Position numbers and translations under genes: made by a program. From Procambarus clarkii (taxonomy: Eukaryota > Arthropoda > Malacostraca > Decapoda > Cambaridae): a DNA stretch of 64,000 nt. Below, piece after piece: positions 1 to 9,726 of this stretch (positions are counted from its first letter, which is position 1; every line of letters starts with the position of its first letter). The notes beneath the pieces are model-generated. The model made no database searches and was not told where the DNA came from. It saw only the letters and a list, made by a program, of their open reading frames with translations. The DNA is taken from positions 21,769,297-21,833,296 of the forward strand of contig NC_091233.1 in the NCBI RefSeq assembly GCF_040958095.1. Reading direction: 5' to 3'.

Positions 1-187
1 GAGATGTTCAGAATACCCCAGGAATAATGTTCCCAATTACCAGCCCGTCCTCCAAAAATGGGCAGGTAAATGTAACAGCCCCATAAGTGCAATTATGTAC
101 TATGTATGACAGTCAGGAAATGTACTTATTACACTTAGTATTAAAACATACTGTCAATTCGAACGCATTTTAAAACCTAACTAGAAG
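1..187. other. Unassigned sequence
   Basis: No gene or recognisable repeat seen. Confidence 0.5.
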
Positions 188-312
188 GCATCCATCAGTC
201 TCAGAAGACTATGGAGTTGTGCTCTGGTTGTCGGTCTGGAGTGGCCTCTCCAGGGCGCAAAGCCTGGGTAGGTCGATATGGAGAAGTTGTTACCCATGCA
301 GCAAGTCCCCTA
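188..312 (+). repeat. Dispersed repeat N (inverted copy at 15316-15442)
   Basis: About 120 bp shared with 15316-15442 in opposite orientation: a block with CATCCATCAGTCTC, GTCGGTCTGGAGTGGCCTC and CATGCAGCA. The element type is unknown. Confidence 0.7.
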
Positions 313-586
313 ACTGAGCCTAACCTAACCCAACACGTCCAAACCTAGTGGTTTTCGTCGTAGCGTCTCGCCTATGACTTAACCACACTGTTTGGAACAC
401 TTCCTGAATACCTCTATAGTCAACTGACCTCATAAAACTCACTTTTTTCCCCTACGCTACCTACTGTCTTCGTGAAGAGGGGTAGTTAGGAGGGGAGGGG
501 ACTAGGAAGCAAGGAATAATAAATAATTTATTCACAAAAAGATAGAGTGGGTTTGTGAGATTACATAAGCTTGGTATCTAACACAA
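313..586. other. Unassigned sequence
   Basis: Holds a G-rich patch near 478-505 and AT-rich sequence. No coding or repeat signal recognised. Confidence 0.4.
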
Positions 587-695
587 TCGACTTGAGAATG
601 GTCCAGGACGGACCGAAACGTCGTCGTCCCTTCACCTTCTAGTGTGTGGTCTGGTCAACATACTTTAGCCACGTTATTGTGACTCCTCGTCTGCA
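587..695 (+). mobile_element. Very short CGAAACGTCG retroposon, copy 1
   Basis: About 109 bp running from ATCGACTTGAGAATGG to near GACTCCTCGTCTGC. Almost identical to the copy at 11901-12009, whose target duplication defines the ends. Contains GGTCC-AGGAC-GGACC followed by GAAAC. Confidence 0.75.
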
Positions 696-769
696 TATGG
701 AAAGGTACATTATAGCAAGGTTTTATATCAACAAAACTACAATATAAATTAATATAAATTAACAGAGGT

Positions 770-1715
770 GATTACATTGGTAAAGATATGTCTTAAGTAC
801 TGAAATTGCGCCAGTGGGTAGTACAAGATACAGTGGGAGTTTGAAGCACAAGGTAGGAAACTTAGGATGAAATTAGGTATTTTTTTGGTTTTATTTTTGA
901 ACAAGGCATAGGTTGGGCAATTTTTTAATTCGTCAGGGAGCGAGGTCCAAAGACTGGGTCCTTTTATTTGCTTGGAGTGTTTACACAGATTCAGTTTGAC
1001 TCTGGGGATATCAAAGATTTATTTCTGGCGTGGTGCTCATGGGTTCTATTACACCTATCAAGGAAAAGTTTCAGATCAAGATTAGCATTTAGGAACAAGG
1101 TTTTGTGCATGTAGATAGCATACGAGAATGTGTGGAGCGAGTGTATGTTTATCATGTTAAGAGACTTAAACAGAGGGGCTGTGTGTAGTCTGAAGGCAGT
1201 ATGTTCTGTTTTTTTCTGGGTGATTATAGGCTTGTGGTAATTTGCAGTGGTTGAACTATATGTACAGATACCATTCGTAAGATAGGAATAGATTAGCGCG
1301 TAGTATAATGATAAGGAGAGCAGAGTGGGGAACATAACATATGATTTTAGAGAGTATACCCACTGTTTTAAATTTTTTTTACTGTGTTGTATGTGGGTGC
1401 TGAAGTTCAGTATCTTGTCTATGTACAGGCCAAGGAACTTCCTCTCATTTTTATTGCTAATGTTAACATTGAAGTCTTTTCGATGTTTAGTGTTAGTTGA
1501 CACCCATGAGTGGACTTTAAATTCATTACTGACAAAATTATTTAGTGTGGTGGTGGGGGGGGTGTTAGGGTCAGAACAGATGAAGGTGGTAGTATCGTCA
1601 GCATATATCATAGGTTTAAGAATGTTAGAAACATTTGGCAAATCATTGATGTATACAAGAACAAGGAGAGGTCCTGAGATGGTGCCCTGTGGCACCCCTA
1701 CTGTCAATGGTAGAG
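770..1715 (-). pseudogene. Decayed, 5'-truncated non-LTR retrotransposon (reverse transcriptase)
   Basis: The frame from 1707 to 991 reads GVPQGTISGPLLVLVYINDLPN and MIYADDTTTF, the RT palm motifs (VPQG block and YADD catalytic pair), then a thumb and C-terminal region. At about 1000 the frame shifts; the next frame reads DIPRVKLNLCKHSKQIKGPSLWTSLPDELKN, the tail of CR1/Jockey-type LINEs. Everything 5' of the VPQG block is missing, and there is a deletion after the YADD region. Clearly a dead fragment. The clade is not certain. Confidence 0.85.
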
Positions 1716-1888
1716 TGGGGGGGGGGTTATGTTATTGGTGGCTGGGTCCTTAGTGTCCGTCACCGTGACAGGAACGAATATAGTTCAGAGCAACAAAGAA
1801 AGATCAAGATCAACAAAGTAAGGTGTGGGGGAGGGAACAGCTGTGGGGCGAGGGCGGCTATTGCTGGTAATGCTGCCACTTCCACTCT
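1716..1888. other. Unassigned sequence
   Basis: A G run at 1717-1726 marks the break with the LINE fragment. Nothing else recognised. Confidence 0.4.
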
Positions 1889-1950
1889 TCCCTCCCCTCC
1901 CCTCCCCCTTCTTCCCCTTCCTTTCCTACCCTTCCTCTCTTCCACTTCTT

Positions 1951-2142
1951 GCCCTGCCCTGCCCTGCCCTGCCCTGCCTTGCCCTGCCCTGCCCTGCCCT
2001 ACCCTGCCCTGCCCTACCCTGCCCTGCCCTGCCTTGCCCTGCCTTACCCTGCCTTACCCTACCCTGCCCTGCCCTACCCTGCCCTGCCCTGCCCTACCCT
2101 GCCCTACCCTGCCCTACCCTGCCCTACCCTGCCCTGCCCTTT
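1951..2142 (+). repeat. (GCCCT)n pentanucleotide array
   Basis: About 38 units of GCCCT with TACCCT and TGCCTT variants, preceded at 1889-1950 by a C/T-rich tract. Open in all plus frames simply because it has no stops. Confidence 0.95.
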
Positions 2143-2444
2143 ACCAATATTCTACCTATTCCCACTTTCTTAACCCCTTTCTTTATCTCATATCCACTAT
2201 GCCTCCCCGTCCACCCGTCTCCCTCCCTCCTGTCTAAGGACAGAACTGTGCCTACGGGGTCGAGTTTCAGCTCCTGGGCTACGCCTTCTCAAGTTTGTAA
2301 AGGCGTTCACGAGAGGAGAGACGAGGCTGAGAACAAATTTATGCTCACCTGCGCCATAGTTCTGCTTAAGGAGAAACGCATTAGTCTGCATCCTAGGCTC
2401 ACATCCCACGGTCCCGGGTTCGATCCTTCAGCGAGACAAGAGAC

Positions 2445-2620
2445 GGTTATCTTGAGGTTATCTTGAGATGATTTCGGGGCTTTAGTGTCCCCGCGGCCCG
2501 GTCCTCGACCAGGCCTCCACCCCCAGGAAGCAGCCCGTGACAGCTGACTAACACCCAGGTACCTATTTTACTGCTAGGTAACAGGAGCATAGGGTGAAAG
2601 AAACTCTGCCCATTGTTTGG
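2445..2620 (-). mobile_element. SINE-A copy, 5' truncated
   Basis: Reverse complement of the SINE-A body: ATCTCAAGATAAC tail, GGACCGGGCCGCGGGGACAC, GGGCTGCTTCCTGGGGGTGG and GTTACCTAGCAGTAAAATAG. The tRNA head is missing. A separate B-box-like GGTTCGATCC lies at 2418-2427. Confidence 0.9.
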
Positions 2621-2846
2621 GCACGGTTGGGCAAATTTCCTTTCATCTCATGCCCTGTTCGCCTAGCATTAAGTACCTGAGAGTTGGGGAACTCCCTGGG
2701 GGGGGGGGGGAGATCTCGATTGCTTAGTAAGGCAAATACTAGAAATTTGTAGTTCCTTTAACTGTCCAATCAGAGTACAGCGAGGGCGAATGGGGGAGAG
2801 GGGTCGTATCCCCCCCCCCTATTTGGCAATTGAGTCCGCCAGCCTG

Positions 2847-3158
2847 TACTCACCTAGTTGTGCTTGCGGGGGTTGAGCTCTGGCTCTTTGGTCCCGCCTG
2901 TCAACTGTCAATCAATAGGTGTACAGGTTCCTGAGCCTATCGGGCTCTATCATATCTACACTTGAAACTGTGTATGGAGTCAGCCTCCACCACATCACTG
3001 CCTAATGCATTCCATTTGTCAACCACTCTGACACTAAAAAAGTTCTTGCTAATATCTCTGTGGCTCATTTGGGCACTCAGAAATGCAGTGCCCAAATGCA
3101 CGCATTTGGGAACGCACGCGCACTGTGTGTGCGCGTGTGAGTGTGGGAGTGTGTGCGC

Positions 3159-3193
<35 letters not shown>

Positions 3194-3240
3194 GTGTTGT
3201 GTAGTATTGCGAGGCGGGACTCACCACTGCTACCTCTCAC
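2847..3240 (-). pseudogene. LINE 3' tail, family F, copy 1
   Basis: The minus strand reads MSHRDISKNFFSVRVVDKWNALGSDVVEADSIHSFKCRYDR, the C-terminal block seen in many non-LTR retrotransposons (FFSxRVVxxWNxLPxxVV...SFKxRLD). It is followed by a short 3' UTR shared by all copies (TTGTGCTTGCGGGGG on the plus strand). 5' truncated, with a GT microsatellite upstream at 3117-3191. Confidence 0.8.
3117..3191 (+). repeat. (GT)n microsatellite
   Basis: Interrupted GT/GC dinucleotide run, pure from about 3163. Confidence 0.95.
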
Positions 3241-3324
3241 TAGTCAAAACATAAAAACACTCTTGTCTAGCAGGCCTGGCACGCTGCCCCCGGCCCTGAT
3301 TCCCACCAAGCACCTACCCAACCA

Positions 3325-3500
3325 GTCACGAAACCTGTACATCTTTCAACAATCATGGCAGCTTCGATTTATTAAAAAAAAACAGTCGATGCGCTCAGAA
3401 ACGCTAAGAAGTTATTTAAAACAAAAAATAACCTTGAATTATGAAGTTTCGAAACTTACAAATTGAATATAAACACAGCTGCCATGATTGTTGAAAGGTA
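3325..3500. repeat. Palindromic MITE-like element
   Basis: Inverted arms at about 3341-3363 and 3477-3499 (CAACAATCATGGCAGC and its complement), with CGAAACCTGTACATCTTTC outside. Related to the family-I MITEs. Confidence 0.65.
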
Positions 3501-3534
3501 TACCAATGTATATATGTATACCAATGTATATGTA

Positions 3535-3775
3535 TCACGCAATTGTGATTTCTGAGAGTAATGTATCCACGTCTTTGACCCAGTCAGGTGAAAAGTATCT
3601 ATAAACTAAATCTAATTTGTAAACAAAGATAACATTCATGTTTATTAAAATTGAAATAAGTTTGAGGTAAAATACACACAGAGGGATGAGGTAGCTCAAG
3701 CTATTCTCACCCCGTTCAGTACAACGTGTTAATACATACATAGACACACATCACAAATAAACATATTACAATTCA
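3535..3775 (-). repeat. Dispersed repeat M, copy 1
   Basis: Reverse complement of the unit at 36080-36262: GGGGTGAGAATAGC, CTTGAGCTAC and TGTGTGTATTTTACCTCAA. It ends near AATAAACTTG-type sequence, so it may be a LINE 3' UTR. Confidence 0.75.
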
Positions 3776-3914
3776 TGTTTATGTACATTATATGTAGGTA
3801 AGGAACCCCCCCCCCTCCCACGAGGGCTCGTTTGGCCAAGCGCCTACCTACATGTCACTTTGATTCACCTGTCGTGTGCCTTGATATATAAATTATTATT
3901 ATACACGCTCACGG

Positions 3915-3986
3915 TTTACGGGCTCGCCATAGCCCGTGCTACATGGACACTCCGTCCTGAATAGCTAAATCTTTAACAACAACATA
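3915..3986 (+). mobile_element. Short hairpin retroposon (family H) with 10-bp target duplication
   Basis: 72 bp: hairpin ACGGGCT-cgccat-AGCCCGT, a second stem-loop with GGAC/GTCC, then an AACAACAACAT tail. Flanked by ACGCTCACGG at 3905-3914 and 3987-3996, a perfect 10-bp duplication. That indicates mobility by a staggered-cut, retroposition-like route. Confidence 0.85.
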
Positions 3987-3996
3987 ACGCTCACGG

Positions 3997-4094
3997 CATC
4001 CGAGCACCGCTCCTGTGCCAGGTAAGTTACGGGCTCACCATAGCCCGTGCTACTTGGAACTTGTTCCGAGTAGCTGAATCTATAACAACAACAA
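3997..4094 (+). mobile_element. Family H element, long form
   Basis: 98 bp with the 5' extension CCGCTCCTGTGCCAGGTAAG before the hairpins, and a tail ACAACAACAA. ACGCTCACGG recurs at 4095-4104, so two elements sit between three copies of one target sequence. Confidence 0.85.
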
Positions 4095-4178
4095 ACGCTC
4101 ACGGCACACACAGAGACTGGTCACCTGTCTAGGATACACGACAAGCACAACGAGGCCCACGACGACGGAAGCGACGAG

Positions 4179-4435
4179 GTGGCCAGATTCACCAAGTTAC
4201 GTAAGCACTTACGAATCTGTCCATCTTTTCTCAATCTCTGGCGGCTTTGTTTACACTTATTAAACAGTTAATGAGCTCCGAAGCACCAGGAGGCTGTTTA
4301 TAACAATAACAACAGTTGATTGGCAAGTTTTCATGCTTGTAAACTGTTCAATAAATGTAACCAAAGCCGTCAAAGATTGAGGAAAGATGTACACGTTCGT
4401 AAGTACTTGCGTAACTGCTTCGTGAATCTGGCCCC
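4179..4435. mobile_element. Palindromic MITE, family I, copy 1
   Basis: About 257 bp with inverted ends GGCCAGATTCAC and GTGAATCTGGCC. The arms extend through TTACG(T/C)AAGCACTTACGAA to the AAAGCCG/CGGCTTTG block. It has no coding capacity, which fits a non-autonomous DNA transposon. Other copies: 34451-34710 and 48541-48800. Confidence 0.85.
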
Positions 4436-4439
4436 AGGT

Positions 4440-4684
4440 GGTTATCTTTGTTATCTTGAGATGATTTCGGGGCTTTAGTGTCCCCGCGGCCCGGTCCTCG
4501 ACCAGGCCTCCACCCCCAGGAAGCAGCCCGTGACAGCTGACTAACACCCAGGTACCTATTTTACTGCTAGGTAACACGGGCATAGGGTGAAAGAAACCCT
4601 GCCCATTGTTTCTCGCCGGCGCCCGGGATCGAACCCGGGACCACAGGATCACAAGTCCAGCGTGCTGTCCGCTCGGCTCCCTGG
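4440..4684 (-). mobile_element. SINE-A with tRNA-like head
   Basis: Full body and tail in reverse. The head (4605-4684) has the B box GGTTCGATCCCGG and anticodon-arm region GGACTTGTGATCC, with a small deletion at its 5' end. The head is polymerase III promoter-like by family knowledge. Confidence 0.92.
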
Positions 4685-4984
4685 ATAGTGTACGATAACT
4701 CAAGAGTCCCATGTACGCCGGTGATGCGGCCACTTGGATGGCTGAGGTACAATAATGGCAGGGTGAGTACCTCCACACTATGGGGTGGGGGTGGGGGTGG
4801 GGGGTAGGGGAATGTGGAGTGTACTTAAGGCCCTTACCACAAGGGTGTGGGTGAGTGTCACGGGGTTGGCTGACAGCCAGGGAGTGACGAATGGCAGCTG
4901 GCAGACAGACAAGGAGGTAAGCTAAACCTCACACATAATAGGTAGGGAGCACGTATATAGATTATACCAGATTATACACATCCC
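4685..4984. other. Unassigned sequence with a G-rich tract
   Basis: GGGGTGGGG repeats at 4779-4812 could form a G-quadruplex on the plus strand. No gene seen. Confidence 0.4.
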
Positions 4985-5056
4985 AGACTATAAGGCGCGT
5001 CTGGGATCATCCTGGACGGAGGTTCGAACCCTGGTGGATTTGTTCGTACAGATACA
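4985..5056 (+). repeat. Fragment of tRNA-like element D
   Basis: AAGGCGCGTCTGGGATC, GAGGTTCGAACCC and TGGATTTGTTC match the plus-strand arm of element D (31281-31400). Confidence 0.65.
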
Positions 5057-5173
5057 ACATAAGGGGAGGGGGATGTGCCCCCCCCCCCAACATGGATACC
5101 ATCCAGTTGAATAGATTAAGGACAATCTACAGTGTGCAGGCAGTAATCCTGTCACCTGTTTCTCGGGCCGGGT

Positions 5174-5174
<1 letters not shown>

Positions 5175-5261
<87 letters not shown>
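5175..5261. repeat. (TA)n microsatellite
   Basis: About 87 bp of TA with one phase change at 5208. It runs straight into the MITE end at 5262. Confidence 0.97.
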
Positions 5262-5264
<3 letters not shown>

Positions 5265-5489
5265 GTACCTAATAGCCAGAACGCACTTCTCAGCCTACTA
5301 TGCAAGGCCCGATTTGCCTAATAAGCCAAGTTTTCATGAATTAATTGTTTTTCGACTACCTAACCTACCTAACCTAACCTAACCTAACTTTTTCGGCTAC
5401 CTAACCAAACCTAACCTATAAAGATAGGTTAGGTTAGGTTAGGTAGGGTTGGTTAGGTTCGGTCATATATCTACGCTAATTTTACACAG
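5262..5489 (+). mobile_element. TA-linked MITE (family K), right arm missing
   Basis: Starts GTCGTACCTAATAGCCAG directly after (TA)n. It carries the same left terminal repeat and central CCTAA/TTAGG palindrome as the full copy at 54619-55012. It stops at about 5489, where a fragment of SINE-A head (5489-5523) follows. Confidence 0.85.
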
Positions 5490-5523
5490 GACCACAGGAT
5501 CACAAATCCAGTGTGCTGTCCGG

Positions 5524-5679
5524 AATTGGAACATTGGCACACGGGTAATTCACCATAGATGGGAAAAATCCATGCTTAAAAAAAACATAAATGTATAACC
5601 AGGTAATATAACTGGACTGTATAGTGTCCCACTATCTTGTCATATCTGAGATCCTTCACCACAATACCTCACACGACAA
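5524..5679. other. Unassigned sequence
   Basis: AT-rich; no feature seen before the hairpin array. Confidence 0.4.
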
Positions 5680-6918
5680 CCGCTCCTGTGCCAGGTAAGT
5701 CCACTACGGGCTCACCATAGCCCGTGCTACTTGCCCCGCTCCTGTGCCAGGTAAGCTACGGGCTCACCATAGCCCGTGCTACTTGCCCCGCTCCTGTGCC
5801 AGGTAAGTCCACTACGGGCTCACCATAGCCCGTGCTACTTGCCCCGCTCCTGTGCCAGGTAAGTCCACTACGGGCTCACCATAGCCCGTGCTACTTGCCC
5901 CGCTCCTGTGCCAGGTAAGTCCACTACGGGCTCACCATAGCCTGTGCTACTTGTCCCGCTCCTGTGCCAGGTAAGTCCACTACGGGCTCACCATAGCCCG
6001 TGCTACTTGCCCCGCTCCTGTGCCAGGTAAGTCCACTACGGGCTCACCATAGCCCGTGCTACTTGCCCCGCTCCTGTGTCAGGTAAGCTACGGGCTCACC
6101 ATAGCCCGTGCTACTTGCCCCGCTCCTGTGCCGGGTAAGTCCACTACGGGCTCACCATAGCCCGTGCTACTTGCCCCGCTCCTGTGCCAGGTAAGTCCAC
6201 TACGGGCTCACCATAGCCCGTGCTACTTGCCCGGCTCCTGTGCCAGGTAAGTCCACTACGGGCTCACCATAGCCTGTGCTACTTGTCCCGCTCCTGTGCC
6301 AGGTAAGTCCACTACGGGCTCACCATAGCCCGTGCTACTTGCCCCGCTCCTGTGTCGGGTAAGCTACGGGCTCACCATAGCCCGTGCTACTTGCCCCGCT
6401 CCTGTGCCGGGTAAGTCCACTACGGGCTCACCATAGCCCGTGCTACTTGCCCCGCTCCTGTGTCAGGTAAGCTACGGGCTCACCATAGCCCGTGCTACTT
6501 GCCCCGCTCCTGTGCCGGGTAAGTCCACTACGGGCTCACCATAGCCCGTGCTACTTGCCCCGCTCCTGTGCCAGGTAAGTCCACTACGGGCTCACCATAG
6601 CCCGTGCTACTTGCCCGGCTCCTGTGCCAGGTAAGTCCACTACGGGCTCACCATAGCCTGTGCTACTTGTCCCGCTCCTGTGCCAGGTAAGTCCACTACG
6701 GGCTCACCATAGCCCGTGCTACTTGCCCCGCTCCTGTGCCAGGTAAGCTACGGGCTCACCATAGCCTGTGCTACTTGCCCCGCTCCTGTGCCAGGTAAGC
6801 TACGGGCTCACCATAGCCCGTGCTACTTGCCCCGCTCCTGTGCCAGGTAAGCTACGGGCTCACCATAGCCTGTGCTACTTGGAACTTGTTCCGAGTAGCT
6901 GAATCTATAACAACAACA
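5680..6918 (+). repeat. 22-unit tandem array of the family H 5' half, ending in one complete element
   Basis: Units of 56 bp (51-52 bp where TCCA is missing) start CCGCTCCTGTGCC at 5680, 5736, 5788 and so on to 6832. Each has CAGGTAAGT or CAGGTAAGC, then the hairpin ACGGGCT-caccat-AGCCCGT. Only the last unit carries the second hairpin (GGAAC/GTTCC) and the AACAACAACAA tail. Sharing of variants such as GCCTGTGC and CCGGCTCC in blocks points to unequal exchange of multi-unit segments. Confidence 0.93.
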
Positions 6919-6995
6919 ACATTCTTCATAGACTAATGAAGAGAAAATATTACAAGTGTTGTAAGTCTACTATTTGTAGCTTTAGCATTTGGTGT

Positions 6996-7060
6996 GCCAT
7001 TTCACGGGCTATTCGTGCCCGTGCCACCTCTTGGGTGCCTTAATCTTCAACAATCAATAT
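6996..7060 (+). repeat. Short hairpin repeat P, copy 1
   Basis: CACGGGC-tattc-GTGCCCGTG hairpin, then CCACCTCTTGGGTG and TTAATCTTCAACAATC. A second copy is at 55700-55765. It resembles family H in layout. Confidence 0.7.
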
Positions 7061-7084
7061 ACCATTGCCTAACAGATCCTGGAA

Positions 7085-7180
7085 TTTGAGGGGGGGGGGG
7101 GGTAGAAATAGCCTAAGCTACTGAACAAATCCACAAGGGCTGTGACGAGGATTCGAACCTGCGTCCGGGAGCCTAAGCTA
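7085..7180 (-). repeat. G run and fragment of element D
   Basis: A 12-nt G run at 7091-7102, then GAACAAATCCACAAGGGC and a reverse B box GGATTCGAACC: the left arm of element D. Confidence 0.7.
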
Positions 7181-7358
7181 CTCTATCCCTTTGAGATGTA
7201 TTTCTTCCTTGTCTCAAACATACTTAACGCAGGCGTCTCAGGCTGCTCAGAAAGTTCAGGAGGTACCGAAGCGAATTTTGGTTGTGGGAGATTCCCAGGC
7301 GAGGTATTTAGACAGAACGTTTTGTGCCAGAGATAGGGGGAACAGGGGGGGGGGTTGG

Positions 7359-7608
7359 GCCTCGTAGCCTGGTGGATAGCGCGCAGGACTCTTAATTCTG
7401 TGGCGCGGGTTCGATTCCCGCACGAGGCAGAAACAAATGGGCAAAGTTTCTTTCACCCTGAATGCCCCTGTTACCTAGCAGTAAATAGGTACCTGGGAGT
7501 TAGTCACCTGTCACGGGCTGCTTCCTGTGGGTGGAGGCCTGGTCAAGGACCGGGCCGCGGGGACACTAAAGCCCCGAAATCAACTCAAGATAACCTCAAG
7601 ATAACAGA
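7359..7608 (+). mobile_element. SINE-A with a Lys(CTT)-like tRNA head
   Basis: The first 70 bases fold as a tRNA: acceptor strands GCCTCGT (7359-7365) and ACGAGGC (7422-7428) pair perfectly, the anticodon loop is CTCTTAA (anticodon CTT), and the T arm GCGGG-TTCGATT-CCCGC is perfect. The SINE-A body and an AAGATAACCTC tail follow with no gap. The body argues against a free tRNA gene, but the head is unusually intact. Confidence 0.9.
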
Positions 7609-7910
7609 TTAAGGGTTTGTTAACCCTGGCCCCTGTGGCCGACTACGTGAAGTTGAGAGGCGGGATCGCAGAGCTGGAGCTCGAGCACCACTAGGCGCGG
7701 GTAATCACCGCCGCAGGTGCGCGCCGCTCACAATAAACGCGCACTGAACGCAATTTAACATATCCTGTCGGCGCTGGTGGGAGAGTGTGCGCACGCGCAG
7801 GGGCGTCCGCACCCACCCGGCTCCTGTAATGATCTCCGTCACGCTTACCCTTAACCACCTGTCTTCATCAGCCACACCACCGCCACCACCTGTGTATGGA
7901 GGGCCCCCAG
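7609..7910. other. Unassigned sequence
   Basis: GC-rich and single copy within the window as far as read. Ends with a CACCACCGCCACCACC run next to the minisatellite. Confidence 0.4.
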
Positions 7911-8313
7911 CAGCAGGGAGTGTGACGGAAGGGAGCCCACACAGCAGCAGGGGGTGTGATGGAAGGGGCCCCACACAGCAGCAGCAGGGAGTGTGGCGGA
8001 AGGGGGCCCCCCACACAGCAGCAGGGAGTGTGACGGAAGGGGCCCCCACACAGCAGCAGAGAGTGTGACGGAAGGGGCCCCACACAGCAGCAGGGAGTGT
8101 GACGGAAGGGGCCCCCACACAGCAGCAGAGAGTGTGGCGGAAGGGGCCCCACACAGCAGCAGGGAGTGTGATGGAATTGGCCCCACACAGCAGCAGGGAG
8201 TGTGATGGAATTGGCCCCACACAGCAGCAGGGAGTGTGACGGAAGGGGCCCCACACAGCAGCAGGGAGTGTGACGGAAGGGGCCCCCACACAGCAGCAGG
8301 GAGTGTGATGGAA
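7911..8313 (+). repeat. Minisatellite of about 34 bp, about 12 copies
   Basis: Units of CACACAGCAGCAGGGAGTGT plus GACGGAAGGGGCCCC with small indels. It butts directly against the LINE coding fragment at 8317. The open frames across it are artefacts. Confidence 0.95.
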
Positions 8314-8316
8314 GGA

Positions 8317-8853
8317 GTTTGTCTCCTGTGGATTCCTTCCCATGTTGGTCTCCGAATGCATGATAGAACTGATGAGTTGGCCAAGACTTTTGCTCGTAAA
8401 GAGGGAATTGATTACCATCTTGGACTGCATTTGAGCAGCCTGAGGGCAGCAATATTCCGGGAACATCAACTAAATTTCGGAGACTTGAGGCAAAGTGAAA
8501 TTCACACCAGTTGCTCCATCTATCATCATTCTATTATGCAGGAAGTACCGCACGTGTATGGGTCATCCAATAATGTTAGCAGACTTCTAGATGTTACCAC
8601 TGCTAGGCTTAGGCTAGGCTACAAGTACCTCTGGCAGTTTGTAACATCTGCTGATGAAGATTTGACTAAATGTAATCTCTGTCAGCAGAACTATTCGCAT
8701 ACTTTGCGTCATTATATAATGGAATGTGAACAAATCGCGGAATTTAGAGATAACACCATCAATAGTGTCCAAGAAATGTGTAAGTACTTCATTCATAATG
8801 ATGTGCTGCCCGAAATCTTAGCGAAGTATCCAAAATTTGCTTACTGTAGGTAA
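8317..8853 (+). pseudogene. LINE C-terminal coding fragment: RNase H end and Cys/His region
   Basis: Begins VCLLWIPSHVGLRMHDRTDELAK, the last conserved block of a retroelement RNase H domain (WIPSHVGxxGNExAD, with the Asn-Glu changed). It goes on through RLRLGYKYLWQFV and CNLCQQNYSHTLRHYIMEC, the Cys/His block found near the end of I/Jockey-group ORF2. TAA at 8851. The frame is intact over 178 codons, but RT and endonuclease are absent and the 5' side is a minisatellite, so it is a truncated copy. A second, more decayed copy lies at 61150-61845. Confidence 0.88.
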
Positions 8854-8861
8854 TGCATACA

Positions 8862-9365
8862 CATGACTGTAAAGCTGCCGCCCAGTTGGGTGGGTGTGGA
8901 GTACATGACTGTAAAGCTGCCGCCCAGTTGGGTGGGTGTGGAGCACATGACTGTAAAGCTGCCGCCCAGTTGGGTGGGTGTGGAGCACATGACTGTAAAG
9001 CTGCCGCCCAATTGGGTGGGTGTGGAGCACATGACTGTAAAGCTGCCGCCCAGTTGGGTGGGTGTGGAGCACATGACTGTAAAGCTGCCGCCCAGTTGGG
9101 TGGGTGTGGAGCACATGACTGTAAAGCTGCCGCCCAGTTGGGTGGGTGTGGAGCACATGACTGTAAAGCTGCCGCCCAGTTGGGTGGGTGTGGAGCACAT
9201 GACTGTAAAGCTGCCGCCCAGTTGGGTGGGTGTGGAGCACATGACTGTAAAGCTGCCGCCCAGTTGGGTGGGTGTGGAGCACATGACTGTAAAGCTGCCG
9301 CCCAGTTGGGTGGGTGTGGAGCACATGACTGTAAAGCTGCCGCCCAGTTGGGTGGGTGTGGAGCA
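8862..9365 (+). repeat. 42-bp minisatellite in the LINE 3' UTR, 12 copies
   Basis: Units CATGACTGTAAAGCTGCCGC plus CCAGTTGGGTGGGTGTGGAGCA, nearly identical, starting nine bases after the LINE stop. The other copy of this 3' UTR (39205-39597) has just two units, so the array belongs to the element and varies in number. Confidence 0.97.
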
Positions 9366-9712
9366 AGACTAGTAACTGTGTGACTCACCATAGATGTAAA
9401 GTGCCTTGTATAGTGACTGTTGTGAGCCTCTTGTTGAATCACTTGATACAAAAGATTATTGATGTGTGTATTTGTGTAGGATATTGTACATGTGTATGTA
9501 TGTATGTATGTATGTATGTATGTATGTACACGTATGTATATGTGTACGAGTATATATAACATTAATAATTGTGTAACTAGCGTCAAAAGATTGTTATTTG
9601 CTTAGCTAAACGAACTAGAGGGTTCAGTTCCTGAACCGATTATGTGCCTCTAACCCTTTACACCACCGCCCACAGGATGGGGTGCATAATAAAGAAAAAT
9701 TGAATTCTCTCC
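9366..9712 (+). mobile_element. LINE 3' UTR terminal part
   Basis: Continues the element downstream of the array, with a (TATG)n microsatellite at 9494-9528. It ends ACCACCGCCCACAGGATGGG, GCATAATAAAGAAAAATTG, with an AATAAA signal. The reverse copy at 39205-39480 matches throughout. Confidence 0.85.
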
Positions 9713-9726
9713 CGTTGGATTGGAAT

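Noticed and set aside
1325..1753. 142-codon plus frame
   Set aside because: Antisense of the reverse transcriptase fragment.
1951..2142. Telomere-type repeat
   Set aside because: The unit is GCCCT, not the arthropod CCTAA/TTAGG; simply an interstitial pentamer array.
5680..6918. CRISPR-like array
   Set aside because: No unique spacers; whole units repeat, and the setting is a eukaryotic genome.
5680..6918. Hammerhead core within the family H units
   Set aside because: No CUGANGA or suitably placed GAAA in the 56-bp unit.
7359..7429. Free-standing tRNA-Lys(CTT) gene
   Set aside because: The cloverleaf is good, but it is followed without a gap by the SINE-A body and tail. A terminator T run after the head is absent.
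8789..9586. Minus-strand frame of 265 codons with a repeated 14-residue unit
   Set aside because: Antisense reading of the 42-bp array. The period is a multiple of three, so all six frames stay open.
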